From Rhodospirillales bacterium (lineage in GTDB: Bacteria; Pseudomonadota; Alphaproteobacteria; Micavibrionales; Micavibrionaceae), in the NCBI GenBank assembly GCA_020638365.1, contig JACKIQ010000001.1:248001-312000 (forward strand): a stretch of 64,000 nucleotides of DNA. Reading direction: 5' to 3'. Shown one piece after another: positions 19,014-30,961 of the stretch. Position 1 is the stretch's first letter, and each line of letters opens with the position of its first letter. A program made the position numbers and the translations under genes. The notes under the pieces were generated by a model. The model did no database searches. It was not told the DNA's origin and was given only the letters and a program-made list of their open reading frames with translations.

Positions 19014-20342
19014 GTGGGTCTGACTGTCTTTATCCCTAAGGAAAGCGCGGCGCATGAGCAACGCGTTTCGGCTTCGCCCGAGACGGTCAAGAAACTGACC
19101 GCTCTGGGCTGTTCCCTGAGCGTCGAGTCGGGCGCAGGCGAAGGTTCCAGCTACACGGACGAAGCTTTCAAGGACGCCGGTGCGAAAATCGTCAAATCCG
19201 ATGAGGGTTTTTCCAAGGCCGATATCGTTCTGGCCGTACAGTGCCCCAAGGACTTGTCCGTTATGAAAAAGGGGGCGCTGCTTGTCGCCATGCTTGCGCC
19301 CTATGCAAACAAGGATGTCGTCAAAGACTGCTCAAAGGCCGGGATTACCGCTTTTGCCATGGAGATGGTACCGCGGATCAGCCGGGCGCAGAACATGGAC
19401 GTTTTGTCCTCCCAGTCCAATCTTGCCGGTTACAAGGCGGTTCTGGATGCCGCCGCACATTATACACGGGCGTTCCCGATGATGATGACGGCGGCGGGAA
19501 CGGTTCCGCCCGCGAAGGTTTTCATCATGGGCGCCGGGGTTGCGGGCTTGCAGGCGATCGCGACAGCAAAAAGACTGGGGGCCGTGGTTTCCGCGACCGA
19601 TGTGCGTCCCGCCGTGAAAGAACAGGTTGAATCTCTGGGCGGAACATTTGTTGCCGTCATGGACGACGAGTTCAAGCAGGCGGAGACTTCCGGCGGATAC
19701 GCGAAAGAAATGTCCGAGGATTACAAAAAAAAGCAGGCCGCGCTGATCGAACAGCATATCGCCAAGCAGGATATCGTGATTACTACGGCCCTTATTCCCG
19801 GCCGGCCCGCTCCGAAACTTGTGACGAAAAAAATGGTCGAAAGCATGCGGCCGGGTTCGGTCATCGTCGATCTGGCGGTGGAGACCGGCGGGAACTGCGA
19901 TTCTTCCAAGGAAGGCGAGGTCGTTTCGATCAAGGGCGTGACCATCGTCGGCCATCTGAACGTGCCGAGCCGTCTGGCAGCGGATTCCTCCGCGCTCTAC
20001 GCACGCAACCTTCTGAACCTTCTGTCGCTGATTATCGACAAGGAGAAAAAAGAGCTGGCGATCGACTGGGAAGATGAAATCATCAAGGGCGTGGCCCTGA
20101 CCCGCGAGGGCAAGCCGGTGCACCCGAATTTCGGCGGGGAAGCCCCCAAAGCCAAGCCGGAGGAAAAAGCCGAAGAGCCGAAAGAGGAAGCCAAGCCTGA
20201 AAAAGAAAAAGACGCGAAGAGCGATAAAGCCGACAGCGAGAAAAAAACCAAAAGCAGCCCGTCAAAGAAAAAGAGCAAAGATAAAGAGAGCGCTACAAAA
20301 GACAGCTCCGGCACAGCGAAAAAAGCGGCAGGCGAAGGCTAG
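19014..20342 (+). CDS. pntAA: NAD(P) transhydrogenase subunit alpha-1
   Basis: The protein starts at GTG 19014, six bases after a perfect AAGGAG, giving [11 protein letters not shown]; the open frame extends further upstream but without family similarity. It has the [12 protein letters not shown] segment, the NAD-binding [10 protein letters not shown] motif, and the mobile-loop/E-x-x-x-E-x-A region characteristic of domain I. This subunit binds NAD(H) in the proton-translocating transhydrogenase. Unusually, after about residue 370 there is a 70-residue tail made almost only of Lys, Glu, Ser, Ala and Asp, which lengthens the protein to 442 residues against about 380 in the family. Confidence 0.95.
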   Translation: MGLTVFIPKESAAHEQRVSASPETVKKLTALGCSLSVESGAGEGSSYTDEAFKDAGAKIVKSDEGFSKADIVLAVQCPKDLSVMKKGALLVAMLAPYANKDVVKDCSKAGITAFAMEMVPRISRAQNMDVLSSQSNLAGYKAVLDAAAHYTRAFPMMMTAAGTVPPAKVFIMGAGVAGLQAIATAKRLGAVVSATDVRPAVKEQVESLGGTFVAVMDDEFKQAETSGGYAKEMSEDYKKKQAALIEQHIAKQDIVITTALIPGRPAPKLVTKKMVESMRPGSVIVDLAVETGGNCDSSKEGEVVSIKGVTIVGHLNVPSRLAADSSALYARNLLNLLSLIIDKEKKELAIDWEDEIIKGVALTREGKPVHPNFGGEAPKAKPEEKAEEPKEEAKPEKEKDAKSDKADSEKKTKSSPSKKKSKDKESATKDSSGTAKKAAGEG

Positions 20343-20371
20343 GGAACAACCGGATACACAGGAGACCGAAC

Positions 20372-20785
20372 ATGGAACAGGCTCATTCAGTACAGGAAAA
20401 CGCAGCCGATATCTTAAGCCAGATGCAGGATCTTTACGATAAAATCGCGGCTCTGGCCATTCAGTCTGGAGATTTGGCGGCGCAAGGCGTACACGGCGGT
20501 GAGCCTTTCCTCGTGACCGGACTGACTGTCTTCGTTCTGGCCTGTTTCGTCGGGTATCATGTCGTCTGGCGGGTTACGCCGGCTCTGCACTCCCCGCTTA
20601 TGGCAATCACGAACGCTATTTCTTCGGTTATTATCGTCGGCGCGTTGCTGGCCGTGGGGCCGATGGACGGTGCCGGGTTTTCCAAGTTCATGGGATTTCT
20701 GGCGGTAATTCTCGCCTCGGTTAACATTTTCGGCGGGTTTATCATTACGCAGCGTATGCTTCACATGTTTCAGAAAAAGACCTGA
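20372..20785 (+). CDS. pntAB: NAD(P) transhydrogenase subunit alpha-2
   Basis: This 137-residue membrane subunit has an N-terminal soluble stretch and three hydrophobic helices, including the family segment [25 protein letters not shown] (broken here for length). It begins 29 bases after pntAA, with an AGGAGA site upstream. It forms part of the proton channel (domain II). Having alpha split into two genes is usual in Alphaproteobacteria. Confidence 0.95.
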   Translation: MEQAHSVQENAADILSQMQDLYDKIAALAIQSGDLAAQGVHGGEPFLVTGLTVFVLACFVGYHVVWRVTPALHSPLMAITNAISSVIIVGALLAVGPMDGAGFSKFMGFLAVILASVNIFGGFIITQRMLHMFQKKT

Positions 20786-20799
20786 ACGGCCATTTGGTC

Positions 20800-21495
20800 A
20801 TGGCTGAAGGCGCCGTTATCTCCGACCTGCATCTTTTCGCCCGACGCACCGATACCGAGCGCATTACCAAAACACTTCTGGCCCTTCCCGAGGATATTGG
20901 AACGCTTGTCCTGAACGGGGATATCCTTGATTTCCGGTGGTCCCTTTACCACAGCGAGACCGATACGATTGCCGCCGGCGTGGGGTGGATCGAGGAACTC
21001 ATGATCGAACGGCCCGGCCTCAGCCTTTGTTATATCATGGGCAATCATGATTGCTCCGTGGCGTGGGGCGAAGCTCTGGAGGGTTTGCGTTCCGAGCGGT
21101 TTTCCTGGTCTCCCACCCATATCCGGCTGGGTTCGAACCTATTTTTGCACGGTGACCTGATCGGGCGTGGAAAAAATCCTTTTTACAGGGCTCTCAAGGA
21201 TACGCATAAACGGTTTGCGACGATTGCCGCGCTGGACCACGCGTATGATATGCTGACCCATATGAGAGTGCATACCGGGGCCAGCTTGCTGCACGGGCCG
21301 AAGTTAAGTGCGCCCAGAATCGAAAAAGCCCTCCGGCGGCATGAGCCAGATATTTTTGAGGGGCTGGAGGATATCTATTTCGGGCACACGCATACCGCTT
21401 ATTCCGACCATACGTACAAAGGCGTACGCTTTCATAATACCGGAGCCGCGATCCGGCACGTACCCTTGCAGGCCCTGAGGTTCAAACATGAGTGA
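20800..21495 (+). CDS. Metallophosphoesterase
   Basis: The calcineurin-like motifs are complete: S-D-L-H-L (residues 9-13), N-G-D-I-L-D, G-N-H-D, L-H-G-D and G-H-T-H. About 230 residues is close to UDP-2,3-diacylglucosamine hydrolase length, but the sequence lacks enough of that family's features to call it LpxH. The start is ATG 20800, with a TTG two codons upstream also possible. The gene lies between pntAB (14 bases before) and a CDP-alcohol phosphatidyltransferase whose start it overlaps by eight bases. A phospholipid or lipid-head-group phosphatase role is inferred from that neighbour. Confidence 0.8.
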   Translation: MAEGAVISDLHLFARRTDTERITKTLLALPEDIGTLVLNGDILDFRWSLYHSETDTIAAGVGWIEELMIERPGLSLCYIMGNHDCSVAWGEALEGLRSERFSWSPTHIRLGSNLFLHGDLIGRGKNPFYRALKDTHKRFATIAALDHAYDMLTHMRVHTGASLLHGPKLSAPRIEKALRRHEPDIFEGLEDIYFGHTHTAYSDHTYKGVRFHNTGAAIRHVPLQALRFKHE

Positions 21496-22117
21496 TATGA
21501 ACAAGAACTCTGAAAAGGAGGAAAAAGGCGATTGCTACGCTGAGGGCGAACGCAAGTTCATGGATTGGAATCAGAGTCTGCGCGGGCGAGTGCTGCACTC
21601 TTTCCTTGAGGGGCTGGACGATCACGGCGTTACGCCCAATACCGTGACCGTGTTTTCCATGCTTTCCGGGCTAATGGCCGCACTCTTCCTTCCTTTCATA
21701 AAGATCATGGGGCTTATCTTTCTTTTGCTTCACGTCGTGCTCGACGGGATTGACGGACCGTTGGCGCGTTACGGGGGTAAAGCCTCGCGGCGCGGATCGT
21801 TTACCGATACAGCAAGTGATCAGGTCGTGCTGTTTGCAGTAATGCTGGCGCTGGTTTACATGGAGTCCGCCAATTCCATAAACGCCATGATCTTCGTGTT
21901 TTCCTATACGGTTGTCGTCGGGTTCGCCATCGTGCGCAACTGGCTGAACATTCCTTATAGCTGGCTGGTCCGCCCCCGCTTTTTCATTTACGCATGGATT
22001 CCGGTTTCTTTCTGGTTTGCGCCGCCGTGGACTCTGGACTTTTTGCTCGGGTTGTGTAACGTGTTGCTTGTTGCCAAGGTCGTAACAGGATTTTTGAAAA
22101 TTCGGGCGAAGATGTAA
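21488..22117 (+). CDS. CDP-alcohol phosphatidyltransferase family protein
   Basis: The family signature is complete: D-G-I-D-G-P-L-A-R followed at the right distance by G-S-F-T-D-T-A-S-D, matching DG-x2-AR-x8-G-x3-D-x3-D, which binds two metal ions and CDP. There are about six membrane helices in 209 residues. Such enzymes join a CDP-linked lipid to an alcohol, in phospholipid synthesis. The acceptor alcohol cannot be told from sequence. The first 25 residues are charged and precede the first helix. It shares an eight-base overlap with the phosphoesterase gene upstream and both sit inside the pnt operon. Confidence 0.88.
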   Translation: MSDMNKNSEKEEKGDCYAEGERKFMDWNQSLRGRVLHSFLEGLDDHGVTPNTVTVFSMLSGLMAALFLPFIKIMGLIFLLLHVVLDGIDGPLARYGGKASRRGSFTDTASDQVVLFAVMLALVYMESANSINAMIFVFSYTVVVGFAIVRNWLNIPYSWLVRPRFFIYAWIPVSFWFAPPWTLDFLLGLCNVLLVAKVVTGFLKIRAKM

Positions 22118-22178
22118 TTTTCCCCCTAATCTGTTGCTGGTTATATTGCCGTTATCATAATTATAAGGATCGTTTTCC

Positions 22179-23567
22179 ATGGTGATATCCTCCCTCGCTT
22201 ATCTAGTCGCCTCGATCTGTTTTATCCTCGCGCTGAGGGGGCTTTCGCACCCGGAGACAGCGCGGCGCGGACTGCAATACGGCATGGGCGGGATGGCTCT
22301 GGCAATCATCACCACCCTGCTCTCCCCGGATGTAAACACCTACATACTTATTGTTATCGGGATTGCGATCGGCGGTGCGATCGGCACCACGATCGCCAAG
22401 AAGATCGCGATGACGGACCTGCCGCAGCTCATGGCGGCGTTTCACTCCCTGGTCGGGCTGGCGGCGGTGTGCGTGGCGGCGGCGGCTTATTACAACCCGG
22501 AAGCGTACGGCATCGGCACCTCAGAAAATATCCATCTTTCCAGCCTGATTGAAATGTCGCTGGGCGCGGCGATCGGGGCAATCACCTTTACCGGGTCGAT
22601 CATCGCCTGGGGCAAGCTCCAGGGCACGATTTCAGGCAAGCCCGTGGTCTTTGACGGGCAGCACAAGCTAAACGCCGCTCTGGGAGCCATTCTGGTTCTT
22701 CTGATCGTGTTGCTTTGCCTGACGGGGGGCAGTTTTTATTTCTGGATGATCATCATTCTTTCGCTGGGCCTTGGAATCCTCATGATTATTCCGATCGGCG
22801 GGGCGGACATGCCGGTGATCGTCTCCATGCTGAATTCCTATTCCGGCTGGGCGGCGGCGGGTATCGGCTTTACGCTGCACAACAACCTGCTGATTATCAC
22901 GGGGGCTCTGGTCGGCGCGTCGGGGGCGATCCTTTCGTACATCATGTGCAAGGGGATGAACCGCTCTTTCTTTAACGTCATTCTCGGCGGGTTCGGCGGA
23001 GAACAGGCCGCGGGCGCCGGCGCAGCACACGGGGACCGGAACGCCAAGATCGGCGCGGCGGACGATGCGGCCTATATCATGAAGAACGCAGCGCGCGTGA
23101 TTATCGTACCCGGTTACGGGATGGCGGTGGCGCAAGCGCAGCACGCGCTGCGGGAGATGGGCGATATTCTCAAGAAGGAAGGCGTGGACGTCAAATACGC
23201 GATCCATCCGGTGGCGGGGCGTATGCCGGGGCATATGAACGTGCTGCTGGCCGAGGCGAACGTGCCTTACGACGAGGTATTCGAGATGGAGGATATCAAC
23301 CGCGATTTCGCGCAGGCGGATGTGGCTTACGTCATCGGCGCGAACGATATTACCAATCCGTCGGCAAAGACCGATTCATCCTCTCCGATATACGGGATGC
23401 CGGTTCTGGACGTCGAGAAATCCAAAACCGTTCTGTTCGTCAAGCGCTCCATGGGTTCGGGTTATGCCGGGATCGACAACCCGCTGTTTTTTGCCGATAA
23501 CACGCTGATGCTGCTGGGCGACGCGAAAAAGATGACGGAAGAGATTATCAAAGCCCTAGAACACTGA
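22179..23567 (+). CDS. pntB: NAD(P) transhydrogenase subunit beta
   Basis: This 462-residue subunit has eight or nine hydrophobic helices, then the soluble NADP-binding domain III. Visible hallmarks are V-P-G-Y-G-M-A-V-A-Q-A-Q, Y-A-I-H-P-V-A-G-R-M-P-G-H-M-N-V-L-L and the C-terminal F-V-K-R-S-M-G-S-G-Y-A-G. With PntAA/PntAB it couples proton re-entry to reduction of NADP by NADH. It is separated from pntAB by two lipid-type genes, an unusual arrangement. AAGGA lies eight bases before the ATG. Confidence 0.97.
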   Translation: MVISSLAYLVASICFILALRGLSHPETARRGLQYGMGGMALAIITTLLSPDVNTYILIVIGIAIGGAIGTTIAKKIAMTDLPQLMAAFHSLVGLAAVCVAAAAYYNPEAYGIGTSENIHLSSLIEMSLGAAIGAITFTGSIIAWGKLQGTISGKPVVFDGQHKLNAALGAILVLLIVLLCLTGGSFYFWMIIILSLGLGILMIIPIGGADMPVIVSMLNSYSGWAAAGIGFTLHNNLLIITGALVGASGAILSYIMCKGMNRSFFNVILGGFGGEQAAGAGAAHGDRNAKIGAADDAAYIMKNAARVIIVPGYGMAVAQAQHALREMGDILKKEGVDVKYAIHPVAGRMPGHMNVLLAEANVPYDEVFEMEDINRDFAQADVAYVIGANDITNPSAKTDSSSPIYGMPVLDVEKSKTVLFVKRSMGSGYAGIDNPLFFADNTLMLLGDAKKMTEEIIKALEH

Positions 23568-23673
23568 TTTCCATATTACTCTTTTTTGGTCTTTGCCCTT
23601 GTCATTCTGTCTTTTTAGGTTTTTTAAAACTTTTCTGGCATGATTTTAGCTGGAAAACACTAATATTGAGCAT

Positions 23674-24699
23674 ATGACAAAGGCCCATACATCCGGCATG
23701 CCCGTTGTCCCCGAACTGGAGGAGCGTTTTCGCGAGCCTCCGGGGTGGCGCTGGCACGGCTTTACACGGAACGGACGCACTCTAAGGTTTGGCTCGGTTT
23801 TTCCGAAGGACAGCATTCCCGACGCTGTGGTTGTCTGTTTCCCCGGTCTGGGCGAGTTCGCGGAAAAATACTTCGAAACCGCCAGAAGCATGCTGGACTC
23901 CAACATGGCGTTCTGGGTCATGGACTGGTACGGGCAAGGGGCTTCGGGGCGTTACCTGCCCCATGATCCTGAAAAGCGGCACGGCGGACCTTTTTCCGAA
24001 GATGTCGCCGACATGCATTATTTCATCCTTGAATACATCAAGCATTCGAGCGTCCATCCCGACCGGGGCCGGATTCCGATGGCCCTGCTCGCGCATTCGA
24101 TGGGCGCCAATATCGGCCTGAAATTTTTGACACAATATCCGGGGCTTTTTGAGTGTGCCGCCTTTACTGCGCCACTCATCGGGGTCAAGGCGCTGGCCGG
24201 CGTGCCGGGGCCGCTGGCTGGACTGGCGACAAACCTGTGCGGGGCGCTTATGGGAAAAAGTTATCTTCCCGGCGGCCAAGGCTGGTGCGTCGAGCGTCAC
24301 AGGCCTGACGGCCCCAAACGCCTGTCCGCGGATCCGGTGCGCGGGGCGGTGCATAATCTGTGGTGCGAGGCAAACCCGCAGCTTAAAATCGGGGACGCGA
24401 CCTACGGATGGCTGAAACACGCCCAGAAATCCTGCGCTTTCCTGCAATCAAGCGCAGGGTGCGCGACGATCGAAACGCCCTGTTTCTTCGGGCTGGCGGA
24501 AAACGAGCATCTTGTCGATAACGCGCTGGCTCGCAAGGTTATACACAATATGAAAAATGCCCAGTTCGTCGATATTCCGTGGGGACACCATGAAATCCTC
24601 ATGGATGTGGACGAGGTGCGCCAGGTTTTCTTGGACGGGTTTATGAAACTGGTGAAAGTCTCTATTCTTGATCGTCCCGAGACCTTGAAACCTTTTTGA
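23674..24699 (+). CDS. Alpha/beta hydrolase (lysophospholipase-like)
   Basis: This 341-residue protein carries the serine-hydrolase elbow A-H-S-M-G-A and the oxyanion-type G-L-G-E-F-A-E-K-Y, the latter characteristic of the lysophospholipase/monoacylglycerol lipase group. A C-terminal G-H-H-E supplies the His of the triad, and the acid residue is probably in A-E-N-E-H-L-V-D. There is no signal peptide. The substrate is unknown; lysophospholipids are an inference from the family and from the phospholipid genes just upstream. Confidence 0.8.
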   Translation: MTKAHTSGMPVVPELEERFREPPGWRWHGFTRNGRTLRFGSVFPKDSIPDAVVVCFPGLGEFAEKYFETARSMLDSNMAFWVMDWYGQGASGRYLPHDPEKRHGGPFSEDVADMHYFILEYIKHSSVHPDRGRIPMALLAHSMGANIGLKFLTQYPGLFECAAFTAPLIGVKALAGVPGPLAGLATNLCGALMGKSYLPGGQGWCVERHRPDGPKRLSADPVRGAVHNLWCEANPQLKIGDATYGWLKHAQKSCAFLQSSAGCATIETPCFFGLAENEHLVDNALARKVIHNMKNAQFVDIPWGHHEILMDVDEVRQVFLDGFMKLVKVSILDRPETLKPF

Positions 24700-24739
24700 T
24701 ATCAGTGCAGAATAACCGCGAAAAAGGGGAGAATCACTT

Positions 24740-24973
24740 ATGGACATGGACAGACAGCAGATACGTTTGAGCGACCGGATCTTATCCGCTCTTGAGCTAG
24801 CGCTTGAACAGGAGGACGTAAAAATTTCCGAACTGCTGACGCGTGCGCTAGAGCAAGCCATGACCCGGAACACGGGCGGCGGCGAGTTCGTGGAGCGCCG
24901 CGATTATCCCCCTGAAATCGAACAGGCGATGAACCGCCTTTACGAGTTGCGCGACAAGGAAAAAGCGATTTAG
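24740..24973 (+). CDS. Small protein of unknown function
   Basis: This 77-residue protein is preceded by a good AGGGGAG ribosome site and followed by a terminator, so it is very likely real. The N-terminal half (Q-I-R-L-S-D-R-I-L-S-A-L-E-L-A-L) could form a strand and helices in the manner of a small DNA-binding protein, but I recognise no family. The C-terminal half is acidic and helical. It lies 40 bases after the alpha/beta hydrolase and may share its transcript. Confidence 0.6.
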   Translation: MDMDRQQIRLSDRILSALELALEQEDVKISELLTRALEQAMTRNTGGGEFVERRDYPPEIEQAMNRLYELRDKEKAI

Positions 24974-25001
24974 CTTTTTTATTCATTACTGTCTATATGG
25001 A

Positions 25002-25029
25002 TCCCCGCGTGCGCGGGGATGCTTTTTTG
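25002..25029 (+). terminator. Rho-independent terminator
   Basis: A GC-rich stem (ATCCCCGC / GCGGGGAT around a short TG-containing loop) is followed by GC and six T's. It ends the transcript of the hydrolase and the small protein just before the convergent ligA stop. Confidence 0.85.
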
Positions 25030-25034
25030 GGGGA

Positions 25035-27712
<2,678 letters not shown>

Positions 27713-27714
27713 GA

Positions 27715-28146
27715 TTATTCCTCCATTATAAAGCGGCCCTGGTCGTCGATCAGCGTGAAGGGGTTGTGGGCGACTTCCCACAAATGGCCATCAGGGTCGG
27801 CGAAGTAGCTGTGGTAGCCGCCCCAGAAGACGTCTTGCGGTTCCTTGAGGATTTTTGCCCCTGCCTTGCGCGCCTGTTCGATGGTTTCGTGGACCTCTTC
27901 CTTTGTATTGACATTATAGGCCAGCGTGATGCCCGAAAACTGATCTTTTTTATCCGGTGAGACGCCCGCATCCTGCGCCAGAAGGTCGCGCGGGTAAAGG
28001 GCCACCACCATGCCGCCGCACTGGAAAAATACAATATCGTCGCCGTGTTCATGCTGTACCGGTTTCCAGCCCAGCGCCTTATAGAAGGCACGAGATTTGG
28101 GAATATCCTCTACACCCAGAGTGACGATGCTAACGCGTTGTTTCAT
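27715..28146 (-). CDS. VOC/glyoxalase-fold protein
   Basis: This 143-residue single-domain protein shows the vicinal-oxygen-chelate pattern: V-S-I-V-T-L-G-V-E-D near the N-terminus, F-Y-K-A-L-G-W, and late D-P-D-G-H-L-W-E-V. The late Glu and two possible His could coordinate metal. The group includes glyoxalases, dioxygenases and resistance proteins; the reaction here cannot be told. It starts two bases after the PLD gene stop (ATG 28146; a TTG lies two codons upstream). Confidence 0.8.
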   Translation of the reverse strand: MKQRVSIVTLGVEDIPKSRAFYKALGWKPVQHEHGDDIVFFQCGGMVVALYPRDLLAQDAGVSPDKKDQFSGITLAYNVNTKEEVHETIEQARKAGAKILKEPQDVFWGGYHSYFADPDGHLWEVAHNPFTLIDDQGRFIMEE

Positions 28147-28148
28147 AT

Positions 28149-29231
28149 TCAAACCACTATTTTTTCGCCGTGTTTGGCGATCATACGATCAATTTCGGCC
28201 AGCGCATAGGCCCCGAACGCTTTCTGGTTTTCGATGCTCTCGGGGTTGTCTTCCTCCAGATCGCCGATGACGATGATATTCTCATCATTCAGCATGTTGG
28301 CAGGTTCAGTGTAGTTGAAACTGCCGATCACCGTGACCTGTCCGTCGATGACCATCAGCTTATGGTGAAGCTTGCCGAGATCGGTTCCGTTTTTGCGGGC
28401 AAGGAAAAAGTCCACGCCGTTTTCGGCCAGCGGGCGGCTGGCGGCCCAATCCTGATTGCCCTGCCCTGCATCAGCGATGCCGCGAATGGGCATGCCGCCT
28501 TTGGCCAGCGCGATCATTGTGTCGTCGATACCGGAAGATTGCGAAAAGGTGAAGATCGCAAAATCTATGCGCTCCCGCCCTTTGAGCATTTGTTTCATAA
28601 TCTCCATCTCCGGCATGTGGTCGGGCGCGAAGATGGTTTTCATACTGATTTTTGAAACGCGCGGCATTTTGGGCTTCGGGTCGTGGCGCTGGCGCATTGC
28701 ACCGAAGGTTCCGCTCCAGATTTCCTCAAACTCCAGCGCGTATTCACCGGCCACGCTTTTGCCCTTGATGGTGACAATGTGATTCAGGTTTTTGTGGGTT
28801 CCCGTTTGCGTGAAATTTGTCGAGCCTGTGAGCAGCGCGGCGCGGGTTCCCTCCAGATCGCGCACCATGAATTTCTGGTGAAAAATCTTGGGGTTGTAGT
28901 CGGTGCGAACATCGATCCCAGCGCGCCAGAGAATCGCAATCAGGAAGCGGTTGGATTCGTTCTTTTCTTCCTGTGTTATATCGAACGGGTCCTGCACCGC
29001 ACGGGCGGCGATCAGGTAATCGCCTTCCAGCACCATGCGGATTTTTACGCCACGCTGTTTGGCGCGGACAAGAGCGCGAGCGATTTCCTCGGATTCCAGT
29101 TCCTGCACGGCGACGTCAAGCGTTTCCTTGGCCTCATCGATAAATTCAACGATCGTTTCTTCGAGATTATCGGGTGCGCCAAGCGTGTGCGGCCCCATGA
29201 AGAATTTCAGGCTTCCAAGATCGAGGGGCAT
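28149..29231 (-). CDS. Phospholipase D-superfamily protein (two HKD motifs)
   Basis: The 360-residue protein holds two HxK-x4-D motifs: H-Q-K-F-M-V-R-D...G-S-T-N-F-T and H-H-K-L-M-V-I-D...G-S-F-N-Y-T, so the active site is formed within one chain. Start ATG 29231 follows GGAGAC; an upstream TTG frame adds ten unlike residues. There is no signal peptide. Members of the superfamily are phospholipases, cardiolipin synthases or nucleases, and without membrane helices a cytosolic nuclease or phosphodiesterase is as likely as a lipid enzyme. It lies 65 bases after recN. Confidence 0.82.
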   Translation of the reverse strand: MPLDLGSLKFFMGPHTLGAPDNLEETIVEFIDEAKETLDVAVQELESEEIARALVRAKQRGVKIRMVLEGDYLIAARAVQDPFDITQEEKNESNRFLIAILWRAGIDVRTDYNPKIFHQKFMVRDLEGTRAALLTGSTNFTQTGTHKNLNHIVTIKGKSVAGEYALEFEEIWSGTFGAMRQRHDPKPKMPRVSKISMKTIFAPDHMPEMEIMKQMLKGRERIDFAIFTFSQSSGIDDTMIALAKGGMPIRGIADAGQGNQDWAASRPLAENGVDFFLARKNGTDLGKLHHKLMVIDGQVTVIGSFNYTEPANMLNDENIIVIGDLEEDNPESIENQKAFGAYALAEIDRMIAKHGEKIVV

Positions 29232-29296
29232 AGCAGAGTCTCCGTTGCGATTCCGTTTCAAGGAAGACTAACAAATAATAGTTGCAGGGTTGAGGA

Positions 29297-30955
29297 TTAT
29301 TCGGTGCCTGTCCGCAACAGACTTTCTGCGGCGGCGCGGGCTTCGGGCGTGATGGTGGAGCCGGAGAGCATGCGGGCAATTTCCTCCGCTCTTTCCACCC
29401 TTGATTCGAGAGGTGTTATGGTGGTTGTTACCCAATCATCCCCGGTTTTTTCCACAACCCAGTGATGGGAGGCGCGGGCAGCGATCTGCGGCGCGTGGGT
29501 GACAACGAGGACCTGTTTTTCCCTTGCCAGTCTTGCGAGGCGTTCGCCCACCGCGTCGGCGGTACCGCCGCCGATGCCGGTATCGACCTCATCAAAGATA
29601 AAGCTGTGCGTGCTGCCGGCCTGCGCGCTGACGACTTTCAGGGCCAGCATGAAGCGCGACATTTCTCCGCCGGATGCGATTTTGTGCAGCGGACCGGGCG
29701 GCGTGCCGGGGTTGGTGGCAACCAGAAATGTCACGCGATCCGTGCCATGCGGTCCCCATTCGGATTCGTGAAGCTTTTCGATTTGCGTGACGAAGCGGGC
29801 TTTTTCGAGCTTGAGTGGGGCGAGTTCGCCTTTCACGAGTTGATCGAGCCTGATCGCGGCCTTTTCGCGGATGGAAGAGGCCCGCGCAGCCTTTTCTATG
29901 TAGGTCTTGCGGGCGGCTTGCACCTTTTTCTCCTGTGCCTCCAGCCCTTCGGAGCCATCGGCGATCAGCGCGAGTTTGCGGGCGATATCTTCGCGGATCT
30001 GCGGCAGATCATCAGGCAGAGCATTATGTTTTCGCGCCTGCGCCCGGAGCGCATGCAAGCGTTCGTCGATGGTGGCGAGATCGTGGTCGGCGTCCTGTAA
30101 TTCTTCAGACGTATCGCGGATAACTGTGATCGCGTCCTGAATTTCCGAGACGGCGCGATCAAGCGCATCGCGGGCGGCCTGTACTTCCGAGCCGGCGCGG
30201 TCGGAGACACGATCCAACAGCGACCATGCGCGGCGGACGGGGTCTTCCTCTGCATTCAAAAGCTGGTAAGCGGCGTTTAGACATTCCAAAACTTGCTCAC
30301 GGTGCATGAGCCGTTCGCGGAGCATGCCGAGCGTTCCCTCCTCGCCCGTGCGCGGTTCGAGCGCGTCGAGATCGTCCAAGGCTGTTTTGAGGAACTGTTC
30401 TTCCGTTTTCGCCTTGGCAACGAGAGATTTTATTTCTTCCAGCGCGTTTTTTTCATTCTGCCACGCTTGCCATGCGCTTTGCGTGTCGGTGTTCAGCCCT
30501 GCATATTCATCCAACATAGAGCGGTGGGTTTGCGGGTTGAGAAGACCGTGATTATCAAACTGGCCGTGGATTTCTACCAAGGTCTGGCCGACCGTGCGCA
30601 GTAAATTCATACTTACGGGCTGGTCATTAATAAAAGCGCGGGATTTGCCGCCTGTCGTTACTACGCGGCGCAGGATCAGCTCTCCGCTTTCAGGTCCTAT
30701 TCCTGCCTCTTCGAGAATTTTCTGGGCCTGATGGGAGGGTTCAATATCAAAAACGGCTGTGACGGCGGCTTGTTCGGCTCCCCTGCGGATCAGGCCCGTT
30801 TCGGCGCGTGCGCCCAAGGCCAGACCCAGCGAATCAAGAAGGATAGACTTCCCCGCCCCGGTTTCGCCCGTCAGAGCGCAAAGGCCGGGCTGGAAGGCGA
30901 CTTCCAGCTTTTCAATCAGGACAACATCTTCGATGCGCAGATGCGTGAGCATCAT
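29297..30955 (-). CDS. recN: DNA repair protein RecN
   Basis: The 552-residue SMC-like protein has Walker A L-T-G-E-T-G-A-G-K-S near residue 30-39, coiled-coil arms (about 150-380), the signature S-G-G-E-M-S-R-F-M-L-A-L-K and Walker B F-I-F-D-E-V-D-T-G-I-G-G. RecN holds broken DNA ends together in recombinational repair. It follows bamD by six bases, so the two are in one operon. Confidence 0.97.
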   Translation of the reverse strand: MMLTHLRIEDVVLIEKLEVAFQPGLCALTGETGAGKSILLDSLGLALGARAETGLIRRGAEQAAVTAVFDIEPSHQAQKILEEAGIGPESGELILRRVVTTGGKSRAFINDQPVSMNLLRTVGQTLVEIHGQFDNHGLLNPQTHRSMLDEYAGLNTDTQSAWQAWQNEKNALEEIKSLVAKAKTEEQFLKTALDDLDALEPRTGEEGTLGMLRERLMHREQVLECLNAAYQLLNAEEDPVRRAWSLLDRVSDRAGSEVQAARDALDRAVSEIQDAITVIRDTSEELQDADHDLATIDERLHALRAQARKHNALPDDLPQIREDIARKLALIADGSEGLEAQEKKVQAARKTYIEKAARASSIREKAAIRLDQLVKGELAPLKLEKARFVTQIEKLHESEWGPHGTDRVTFLVATNPGTPPGPLHKIASGGEMSRFMLALKVVSAQAGSTHSFIFDEVDTGIGGGTADAVGERLARLAREKQVLVVTHAPQIAARASHHWVVEKTGDDWVTTTITPLESRVERAEEIARMLSGSTITPEARAAAESLLRTGTE

Positions 30956-30961
30956 TCATCA

